From the NCBI GenBank assembly GCA_003506275.1, contig DOBD01000305.1, positions 1 to 5,625 on the forward strand: a stretch of 5,625 bases of DNA. The letters run 5' to 3'. Shown piece by piece: positions 1 through 5,625 of the stretch. A program made the translations under genes and the position numbers. The first letter of the stretch is position 1, and every line of letters begins with the position of its first letter. The notes under the pieces were generated by a model. The model made no database searches. It had not been told where the DNA came from and worked only from the letters and a program-made list of their open reading frames with translations. Origin of the DNA: Bacteroidales bacterium. GTDB lineage: Bacteria; Bacteroidota; Bacteroidia; Bacteroidales; UBA1402.

Positions 1-114
1 GAGCAGTTAGGCTCGCTGATCGACTTGATTAACGATGCCGAGCAGTTGGGCTCGCTGAGCGACTGGATTAACGATACCGAGCAGTTAGGTATGTGGGATA
101 CTGAGCAGCTGGGA
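1..114 (+). repeat. 39-bp in-frame tandem repeat, degenerating toward the 3' end
   Basis: Units 1-39 and 40-78 match at 35 of 39 positions by direct comparison; the four differences fall in codons 3, 7, 9 and 13 and three change the amino acid. A third unit starting at 79 keeps the first four codons (EQLG), then is cut to 24 bp (EQLGMWDT). A fourth EQLG start at 103 runs into the stop. The period is a multiple of three, so copy-number changes preserve the reading frame. More copies may lie upstream of the window edge. Confidence 0.85.
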
Positions 115-126
115 GTATTCAATTGA
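1..126 (+). CDS. C-terminal end of an unidentified protein made of 13-residue tandem repeats (5' truncated)
   Basis: Frame 1 is open from the window edge to a TGA at 124-126; the other two forward frames hit stops within the first 40 bases. The translation is EQLGSLIDLINDA, then EQLGSLSDWINDT, then a shortened EQLGMWDT, then EQLGVFN and stop. The units share an EQLG start, and the two full ones also share an IND segment and a hydrophobic/acidic alternation. I do not recognise a family and assign no function. The upstream, possibly globular, part of the protein lies outside the window. One minus-strand frame is also free of stops here, so strand is not proven by openness alone. The + strand is preferred because it agrees with the downstream genes and gives a natural stop followed by a short intergenic gap. 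Confidence 0.55.
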   Translation, partial: EQLGSLIDLINDAEQLGSLSDWINDTEQLGMWDTEQLGVFN

Positions 127-165
127 ATAAATGATGTAACGGCACGGTCAGGGCTTACCCAGGTG

Positions 166-173
166 TATTTTTG
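166..173 (+). promoter_or_regulatory. Possible Bacteroidota-type -7 promoter element (TATTTTTG)
   Basis: TATTTTTG at 166-173 fits the TAnnTTTG consensus of the Bacteroidota primary sigma factor and sits 17 bp before the ATG at 191, in the only gap ahead of the metallopeptidase gene. I see no convincing TTG/TTTG -33 element about 20 bp upstream, and the implied 5' leader would be only about 10 nt. The call is therefore weak and could be a chance match in an AT-rich stretch. Confidence 0.3.
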
Positions 174-190
174 ATTTACTTGTTGACTTC

Positions 191-3148
191 ATGATTCGAC
201 TCCGAACAACGCGTTGCTTCGTTATTTCCCTGCTCGTGGGGCTTTTCTTCGTGGCACCTGTCCAGGCGCAAAACATCTGGCAGATTCAGGACAACGGTTT
301 GACCTTGATTCATTTCGGCAAACGGTTTGACTACTTGTTGCCTCATGTGGTGCAGACCTACCACAACGCCAGGCAGTTTCACGGCACGTTGTGGGATTAC
401 CCCGATAGTACCGATACCTATGTCATTCTTAGTGATTTCGAGGATATGGGACATGGGGGTGCGTTGGTCATGCCTTTCAGCCAGGTGCAGTTGGGGGTGG
501 CTCCGTACAGTTTCGCCTTCAGCATCATTCCTTCCAATGAGCGCTTCCAATGGCTGTTCAACCACGAGTTGACCCATGTTGTTATGGCGGACAAGACCAA
601 CCCGCAGGATCGTTTTTTCAGATCCTTGTTGCAGGGTAAGATTCGGCGCAACGAGGAGAATCCGTTGTCGGCTTTCTGGAGTTACCTGACCACGCCGCGC
701 TGGTATGCCCCTCGTTGGTTTCACGAGGGCATTGCCTGTTTCATGGAAACCTGGATGTCGGGTGGTCTGGGACGTGCCATGGGCACCTACGATGAAATGT
801 ATTTCCGTAGTATCGTTAACGGCGGTCAACGGTTGTATTCGCTCATCGGACTCGAGACCGAAGGTACCACCATTGACTTCCAGGTGGGTGCCAACGCGTA
901 TCTCTATGGCTCACGTTTCATTACTTACCTGGCCTATGCCGAAGGGGTCGAAAAATTGAAGGCGTTCTACAGTCGCAGTGACAGCAGCAAGGCTTTCTAC
1001 GCCCAACAGTTCAAACAGGTGTACGGGCGTTCCATTCACCAGGTTTGGAAGGAATGGATGGAGTGGGAGCGTGCGTTTCAGGAGGAAAACCTGGCTAGGA
1101 TCAAGGCCTATCCGCTCAGTCCTTTTCGCTCGTTGACCGACAAGCCCTTGGGTAATGTGTCGAAGTTGGCATTCAATCCTTCTACGGGCAAGCTCTATGC
1201 GGCCATCAATTACCCGGGCATCCTTTCCCAGGTTGCTGAAATCGATGTTCAATCCGGCCGTATCCGTAGATTGGCTACTCTCGATTCGCCCGAGCTGTAT
1301 TATTCCACTCACCTGGCTTACAACGCTGCGGATGAAAAAGTGTACTTCACGGAACAAAACAGCAAATTCCGCAGCCTGGTGGAGGTGGATGTGCGGTCGG
1401 GGCGTAAGAAGACCTTGCATCCGATGACACGGACCGGCAACCTGGTGTTCAACCCGACCGATAAAAGCCTGTGGGGGGTGCGGCACGACAACGGTAACGC
1501 CACCCTGGTGACCTTGCCGGCTCCCTACGATAAGATTGTGCCTGTTTATACGGCTCCTTTTGGTCGGGTGTTGTTTGACTTGACCATCTCGCATGGGGGT
1601 GACAAGTTGGTTGCTTCGTTGTCGGGTGTGAAGGGTGAACAGGCGCTGGTTTGCTTCGACCTCAACCGGTTAAAACAGGGTGATGTGAGCTATGAGACGT
1701 TGTTCGAGCTGGAGGACAACACCTTGACGCAGTTTTCGTTTTCTACCGACGACCGTTATTTGATCGGGACATCGTATTTTACGGGTGTCTCGAATGTGTG
1801 GCGGTTGAATGTGGCGACCAAGGATTTTGAACTGTTGTCGAATACGGCGACGGGGCTTTTTTCGCCGCTGCAGTATGGTGCGGACAGTTTGGTGGTGTTG
1901 CGTTTTGAACGTGACGGCATGGTGCCTGGTGTTATTCCTTACCGGGTGCTTTCGGATGCCAACGCCATCGATTACCTGGGTAATCAGGTGCATCAGCGCA
2001 ACCCTGTGGTGGAGGAATGGTCGTTGCCGCCGGCTTCCAAGGCGGTGGGGGCTTCCACTGACCTTGTTTCTACGCCTTATCGTCCGCTGCGTGAGATGAA
2101 GCTGGCCAATCTTTACCCCGATATCGGTGGCTTCAAGCAAACGGTGGCGTTGGGTTGTCGGCTGAACTGGCGTGATCCGCTGGGTGTCAGTAATTTGGAA
2201 TTGTTTGTCGCCGGCTCTCCCTGGAGTCCGTACGAAAACAAACAGAAAGTGCACCTCATGTTGGATTGGAGGTATTTCAACTGGCACCTGACGGCCAATT
2301 TCAATCAAACGCATTTCTACGACTTGTTTGGTCCCACCAAACGCAGTCGGGCTGGTTACGTGGTCGGGCTGGATTACCGGCGTAACTTTTCGCAGAAACA
2401 CCCTTTCAAACGGTACTATGAGGCTGGTCTCTACACGTATGGTATGTTGGAAGTGCTACCGCAGTACCAAAACGTGGCTAGTCCTATCCGCGCCTTTCAG
2501 GCGGCGCACGTGGGGTATGGTCTATCAAAGCTCCGGAAAACATTGGGGGGTGTGATGGACGAAACGGGCTATTCCTGGGATATTTCTGCGACGAGTTATC
2601 TGGCTCAAGGGCGTGTGTACCCTTCGTTCGTGTCTAATCAGGATGTGGGCTTTTTGCTGCCTGGCCTGCGTAATACCAGTTTTTGGATCCGCAACAGTGT
2701 GGGCCAGTCGCTGGGTCTCCGTGCCTCCGGTTTGTCTCATTTTTATTTTGGTGGTTTCCGCAACAACTATGTGGATTGGCAACCGTCTGAACAATACCGT
2801 CTGGCCCTGGCTTTCCCTGGTGCCCCGATTGACGACATCAAGGCCTACAACTACGTGAAAACCATGGGCGAACTCAACCTGCGTCCTTTACGGTTGCGCA
2901 ACGTGGGTACCACCTGGTTGTATCCCACGTTTATCAAATCGTCGTTGTTTGGTACGCACCTTATGACTAATTTTGACAGACGCTCTGAACGCGCTCACCT
3001 TTTTAACCTGGGTGCCCAGGTCGATCTTCAACTGGTGCTTTTCTCCTACCTGAAAACCACCTGGTCGCTCGGCTACGCCCGCAAACTGCAAGCCCACACC
3101 CCAACCACAGACCAATGGATGCTATCACTCAAACTACTCGGCGATTAA
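191..3148 (+). CDS. Exported gluzincin-type metallopeptidase with beta-propeller and outer-membrane barrel domain
   Basis: This 985-residue protein starts at ATG 191, which opens directly onto a signal peptide: basic n-region (MIRLRTTR), hydrophobic core to about residue 22, likely cleavage after VQA at 26. No Shine-Dalgarno is seen. Residues about 30-300 resemble a peptidase-MA (gluzincin) domain: H125-E126-L-T-H129 supplies two zinc-ligand histidines and the general base, and WFHEGIACFME supplies the likely third ligand E179. Residues about 320-590 form about six repeats of the kind hydrophobic-x-F/Y-N/S-x-x-x-D-K-x-hydrophobic followed by a strand ending in V/LD, as in TolB/PD40 propeller blades. 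Residues about 640-985 are rich in alternating, aromatic-containing strands with DPLG and YDLFGPTKRSRAG segments, consistent with an outer-membrane barrel. The combination suggests an outer-membrane-anchored peptidase whose substrate cannot be told from the sequence. Both catalytic motifs are intact and no frameshift is apparent. The barrel assignment is less certain than the peptidase one; the last residues (LKLLGD) lack the usual terminal aromatic. Confidence 0.85.
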   Translation: MIRLRTTRCFVISLLVGLFFVAPVQAQNIWQIQDNGLTLIHFGKRFDYLLPHVVQTYHNARQFHGTLWDYPDSTDTYVILSDFEDMGHGGALVMPFSQVQLGVAPYSFAFSIIPSNERFQWLFNHELTHVVMADKTNPQDRFFRSLLQGKIRRNEENPLSAFWSYLTTPRWYAPRWFHEGIACFMETWMSGGLGRAMGTYDEMYFRSIVNGGQRLYSLIGLETEGTTIDFQVGANAYLYGSRFITYLAYAEGVEKLKAFYSRSDSSKAFYAQQFKQVYGRSIHQVWKEWMEWERAFQEENLARIKAYPLSPFRSLTDKPLGNVSKLAFNPSTGKLYAAINYPGILSQVAEIDVQSGRIRRLATLDSPELYYSTHLAYNAADEKVYFTEQNSKFRSLVEVDVRSGRKKTLHPMTRTGNLVFNPTDKSLWGVRHDNGNATLVTLPAPYDKIVPVYTAPFGRVLFDLTISHGGDKLVASLSGVKGEQALVCFDLNRLKQGDVSYETLFELEDNTLTQFSFSTDDRYLIGTSYFTGVSNVWRLNVATKDFELLSNTATGLFSPLQYGADSLVVLRFERDGMVPGVIPYRVLSDANAIDYLGNQVHQRNPVVEEWSLPPASKAVGASTDLVSTPYRPLREMKLANLYPDIGGFKQTVALGCRLNWRDPLGVSNLELFVAGSPWSPYENKQKVHLMLDWRYFNWHLTANFNQTHFYDLFGPTKRSRAGYVVGLDYRRNFSQKHPFKRYYEAGLYTYGMLEVLPQYQNVASPIRAFQAAHVGYGLSKLRKTLGGVMDETGYSWDISATSYLAQGRVYPSFVSNQDVGFLLPGLRNTSFWIRNSVGQSLGLRASGLSHFYFGGFRNNYVDWQPSEQYRLALAFPGAPIDDIKAYNYVKTMGELNLRPLRLRNVGTTWLYPTFIKSSLFGTHLMTNFDRRSERAHLFNLGAQVDLQLVLFSYLKTTWSLGYARKLQAHTPTTDQWMLSLKLLGD

Positions 3149-3151
3149 CAA

Positions 3152-3249
3152 AAAAGGATGCCATCCTTTTCAAAAGGATGCCATCCTTTCTTAAGGGATG
3201 CCATCCTTTCTCAAGGGATGCCATCCTTTTCCGAAGGATGCCATCCTTC
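3152..3249. repeat. Array of five 20-bp tandem repeats, each a palindrome (AAGGATG-C-CATCCTT core)
   Basis: Palindrome centres lie at 3161, 3181, 3201, 3221 and 3241, exactly 20 bp apart. Arms are 9 bp (unit 1: AAAAGGATG/CATCCTTTT), 8 bp (unit 2), 8 bp with one G.U pair in RNA (units 3 and 4), and 8 bp (unit 5: GAAGGATG/CATCCTTC). Junctions between units are also inverted repeats; for example CATCCTTTT and AAAAGGATG flank C3171. The array is thus a chain of 10-nt half-units in alternating orientation and could fold as several small hairpins or as one long imperfect hairpin about 3201. It begins 3 bp after the stop at 3148 and ends just before ATG 3253. All three forward frames are open across it and every unit contains an ATG. 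It resembles REP-like intergenic palindromes; its role (attenuation, mRNA stability or mobile repeat) is unknown. Confidence 0.93.
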
Positions 3250-4227
3250 TTAATGCTGATGCTGTTGCCTTTTGCCTTGCTCGCTCAGCCGCAAAACCAG
3301 TCTCAGCCGCAAGGCCACACGCTGTCGCAAAAACTGGTGTTTTCACCTCACTGGATACCCCAGGCGCAATTTGCCGGTTTTTACGTGGCTCTCGACAAGG
3401 GGTTTTATAAGGAAGCCGGGCTGGACGTGAGCATCGTGCACCCCTCAGCCGATGTTTCCTCCCTTGAATGGCTCGAAAGCGGCAAGGCTGATGTAATTTC
3501 CACCTTCCTGATGGATGCCATCAAAAAACGGGTCAAGGGGCATGAGCTGGTGAACATCGCTCAGCTGTCGCAACATTCAGCCTTGATGCTGGTTGGTATG
3601 AAAAGTCGGGGCATCCATACCGTGGCCGATTTGAAGGGGAAAAAGCTGGGCATCTGGACCAGTGGATTCGACGACATTCCCTTCGCATTCATCCGCGAAA
3701 AACAACTCGACATGGAGGTGATACGCATCCTGAGCACGGTCAACCTTTTTCTCATGGGTGGCATCGATGCCATGACCGTCATGCATTACAACGAATACGA
3801 CCAAATCATCAACAGCGGCATCAACGAAGATGAACTGACGCCCTTCTATTTTGCCGAATATGGGTATGACATACCAGAAGACGGCTTGTACTGCCTTGAA
3901 TCGACGCTGAGCACGAAACGCGCAGCCTTGGCCGAATTTGTCAAGGCTACCCTCAAAGGCTGGGAATACGCGGCTCAACACAAAGACTACGCCCTCGACC
4001 TGGTCATTGCGGAGATGAACAAGGCTCACCTCCCCAACAACAGGGCCCATCAACGTTGGATGATCGAGACTATCATCGAACATCAGCAACCCGGCAACAA
4101 AGCCATCAAACCAGGGCAATTGTTGCCTGCCGATTTCAACAAAGCCCTGCGCATCATCCGAACCAACGCCAATCAACCAGCCATTGATTTGACCATGGAT
4201 GCTTTTTACCACGGACTGGCACACTGA
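3178..4227 (+). CDS. NMT1/THI5-like (SsuA/ThiY-type) periplasmic substrate-binding protein
   Basis: The mature part opens with KLVFSPHWIPQAQFAGFYVA, then LDKGFYKEAGLDV, then an LESGKADV motif and VADLKGKKLGIW. This order is characteristic of NMT1/THI5-like binding proteins that deliver pyrimidine, sulfonate or similar small ligands. The domain spans nearly the whole protein at usual length. The CCCFC motif of yeast-type HMP-P synthase is absent, so a binding rather than synthase role is favoured; the ligand is unknown. The start is uncertain: in-frame ATGs lie at 3115 (inside the preceding gene), 3178, 3238 and 3253. The hydrophobic signal core MLMLLPFALLAQ begins at 3253 but has no basic residue before it. 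Starting at 3178 adds a basic n-region (K, R, RR) encoded by the palindromic repeats, so 3178 is chosen with low confidence; 3238 or 3253 are realistic. No lipobox cysteine is seen. The next gene follows after 12 bp, suggesting co-transcription. Confidence 0.85.
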   Translation: MPSFLKGCHPFSRDAILFRRMPSFLMLMLLPFALLAQPQNQSQPQGHTLSQKLVFSPHWIPQAQFAGFYVALDKGFYKEAGLDVSIVHPSADVSSLEWLESGKADVISTFLMDAIKKRVKGHELVNIAQLSQHSALMLVGMKSRGIHTVADLKGKKLGIWTSGFDDIPFAFIREKQLDMEVIRILSTVNLFLMGGIDAMTVMHYNEYDQIINSGINEDELTPFYFAEYGYDIPEDGLYCLESTLSTKRAALAEFVKATLKGWEYAAQHKDYALDLVIAEMNKAHLPNNRAHQRWMIETIIEHQQPGNKAIKPGQLLPADFNKALRIIRTNANQPAIDLTMDAFYHGLAH

Positions 4228-4239
4228 CAAACGTCACCC

Positions 4240-5625
4240 ATGAATGCCTCAGCCATGAAAACCAACAGTCTCTCTTTTAAGATCATCATACGCATCCTCT
4301 TTTTCACCATTTTGTTGGGTGGGGTCATTTTCACCACCTATTACCTGTTCACACGGGGGCAGATTGAAAAAGCGGCCCGCGACAAAGCCTTCTACCTGGC
4401 TGAAAACACCAAGCAAAAAATCGAGGAAATCATTCGTCCCGCCGAATTGATTCCTCAAAACCTGGCCTGGATGATGGAAAGTGGAGCCATTCCCAAGGAT
4501 TCCATTTATTCCTTCCTGGAAAAACTCGTCAGGCAGAACCCCATCATTTACGCCAGCGCCATCGCGTTCGAACCCGATGCCTACGCGCCCGGCGTCAAGG
4601 CCTATGCCCCTTATGCGTACCGGGCAGGCGAAAACATTGAATCCACCGACCTTTGGTCATCCAGCTATAATTATTTTAGTTGGGATTGGTATCAGATTCC
4701 GGCCCTGCTCAAAGAGCCGTATTGGTCTGAGCCCTATTACGACGAGGGGGGAGGCGCTGCGCTCATGTCCACCTATTCGGTTCCTTTTTACATGCAGCGT
4801 AACGGAGAACGTTTTTTCGGAGGCATCATCACCATCGATATTTCGTTGGAATGGTTGACCGACATCATGAATTCCGTCAAAATTTTTGACAAAGGGTATT
4901 CGTTCCTGATTTCACGGTTTGGGGTGTATGTGGCTCATCCTGAACACAAATACATCATGAACCATACCATTTTCACCCGGGCCAAAGAACTCGACATGCC
5001 CGACCTGCGTGATATCGGACGTGACATGATACACGGCGTCAGCGACTTGAAGTCTACTACCTTGAAGGATTTGGGCCGCGTTTCGATCTATCATACCCAA
5101 CTGAGTTCCACCAAATGGTCGTTGGGCGTGGTGTATCCCCATCGTGAAATGTACGCTGGGCTTTACTCGATGAACCTGATTATAATCCTCCTGTCCCTGG
5201 GTGGCCTGGGTATCCTGCTCTTTTTCACCATCCGCATCATTCAACGCTTGCTCAGTCCGTTGACCCTGTTTGCTGGTTCAGCCCGCGAAGTGGCTTCCGG
5301 TAATTTTCAGGCCAAACTGCCTGCTGTTCAAGGTAGTCTGGAGATGAAGGAGCTGCACGATTCGTTCGCCTACATGCAAAAGGCCCTGGCCGACTACGTG
5401 GTTGACCTCAAGGAAACGACCACCGCCAAGGAGAAGATTGAAAGTGAACTGCGCATCGCCAAGGAAATCCAGATGGGTATGATACCCCACATCTTTCCTC
5501 CTTTCCCAGACCTGCCTGAAATTGATCTGTATGCCAGTCTCTTGTCGGCCAAGGAGGTGGGCGGTGACCTTTACGACTTTTTCCTGCTCGACGAGAAGAC
5601 CCTTTGTTTTGCCATTGGTGACGTG
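4240..5625 (+). CDS. dCache-HAMP-SpoIIE/RsbU-type serine phosphatase, membrane sensor (3' truncated)
   Basis: The frame is open for 462 codons to the window end. ATG 4240 is chosen, with ATG 4255 (MKTNSLSFK) an equally good alternative. Numbering from 4240: TM1 at about 14-37; an extracytoplasmic region about 40-308 of dCache type, with FSWDWYQIP (146-154) and EPYWSEPYYDEGGG (159-172) followed by MSTYSVPFY, the usual Cache ligand-pocket region; TM2 at about 309-333; HAMP at about 330-385 (including SPLTLFAGSAREVASGNF); a helical linker; then RIAKEIQMGMIP (405-416) and KEVGGDLYDFF (438-448), the hallmark start of SpoIIE/RsbU PP2C phosphatases. D443 and D461 (GDV, window edge) are the expected metal-binding aspartates. 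The family dephosphorylates phosphoserine on STAS-domain anti-anti-sigma proteins. The rest of the catalytic domain is outside the window. It lies 12 bp after the binding-protein gene and probably shares its transcript, suggesting a common signal input. Confidence 0.92.
   Translation, partial: MNASAMKTNSLSFKIIIRILFFTILLGGVIFTTYYLFTRGQIEKAARDKAFYLAENTKQKIEEIIRPAELIPQNLAWMMESGAIPKDSIYSFLEKLVRQNPIIYASAIAFEPDAYAPGVKAYAPYAYRAGENIESTDLWSSSYNYFSWDWYQIPALLKEPYWSEPYYDEGGGAALMSTYSVPFYMQRNGERFFGGIITIDISLEWLTDIMNSVKIFDKGYSFLISRFGVYVAHPEHKYIMNHTIFTRAKELDMPDLRDIGRDMIHGVSDLKSTTLKDLGRVSIYHTQLSSTKWSLGVVYPHREMYAGLYSMNLIIILLSLGGLGILLFFTIRIIQRLLSPLTLFAGSAREVASGNFQAKLPAVQGSLEMKELHDSFAYMQKALADYVVDLKETTTAKEKIESELRIAKEIQMGMIPHIFPPFPDLPEIDLYASLLSAKEVGGDLYDFFLLDEKTLCFAIGDV

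Noticed and set aside
151..160. Small inverted repeat GGG-CTTA-CCC in the first intergenic gap
   Set aside because: A 3-bp stem without a T-tract is within chance expectation.
176..829. Long antisense open frame (217 codons) opposite the peptidase domain
   Set aside because: It lies entirely opposite the HELTH/WFHEG-encoding region, shows no recognisable domain or signal sequence, and is a by-product of the sense codon use. The same applies to antisense frames at 911-1594 and 1670-2401.
3152..3170. Classical intrinsic terminator after the metallopeptidase gene
   Set aside because: The first hairpin is AT-rich at its base, is followed by only four T then C, and is repeated five times up to the next start. 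It may attenuate, but it does not have terminator form.
3152..3249. Short CRISPR array
   Set aside because: The repeats are contiguous 20-bp units with no unique spacers and no cas genes nearby.
3198..3410. Short + frame starting in the palindromic array (MPSFLKGCHPF...)
   Set aside because: It is translation of the repeats in another frame, continuing out of frame into the binding-protein gene; all three frames are open in the array, so openness is not evidence of a gene.
3178..4227. THI5-type HMP-P synthase (thiamine biosynthesis enzyme)
   Set aside because: The cysteine-rich CCCFC motif is absent and the protein carries a signal-peptide-like N-terminus, favouring a periplasmic binding role.
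3577..4230. Antisense open frame (217 codons) opposite the binding-protein gene
   Set aside because: The sense strand has clear family motifs over the same interval; the antisense translation has no family resemblance.
4481..4858. 125-codon + frame inside the dCache region
   Set aside because: It overlaps a well-supported Cache domain in another frame and is proline/arginine-rich without any domain.

Overview
The window reads as a piece of a Bacteroidota-like chromosome. The grounds are indirect: no Shine-Dalgarno sequences before the starts, one TAnnTTTG-type -7 element, and proteins of a style common in that phylum (a secreted gluzincin fused to a propeller and an outer-membrane barrel, and a dCache-HAMP-SpoIIE phosphatase). 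The phylum is inferred, not proven. All supported genes are on the + strand.

Layout. Positions 1-126 are the 3' end of an unidentified gene whose C-terminus is built from 13-residue (39-bp) tandem repeats. A 64-bp gap with a possible promoter follows. Positions 191-3148 encode a 985-residue exported protein: signal peptide, zinc-peptidase domain (HELTH plus a downstream EG motif), a six-blade beta-propeller-like region and a C-terminal beta-rich, probably outer-membrane barrel domain. Directly after its stop lies an array of five 20-bp palindromic repeats (3152-3249). It runs up to, and probably into, the start of the next gene, an NMT1/THI5-like (SsuA/ThiY-type) periplasmic substrate-binding protein ending at 4227. 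Twelve bases later starts a membrane protein (4240 to the window end, 3' truncated) with TM1, an extracytoplasmic dCache-like sensor, TM2, HAMP, a helical linker and the start of a SpoIIE/RsbU-type PP2C serine phosphatase.

How they may work together. The last two genes look like one transcription unit. A binding protein beside a Cache-type phosphatase, with no ABC permease or ATPase between them, suggests that the binding protein may serve a sensory role: ligand state is read in the periplasm and passed to a cytoplasmic phosphatase that would act on an STAS-type anti-anti-sigma antagonist. This is inference. The metallopeptidase-barrel gene upstream may be separate, because the palindromic array lies between it and the pair and base composition changes strand bias near its 3' end.

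The most unusual element is the palindromic array. It is stop-free in all three forward frames, supplies an ATG in every unit, and appears to provide the start codon and part of the signal-peptide n-region of the binding protein.
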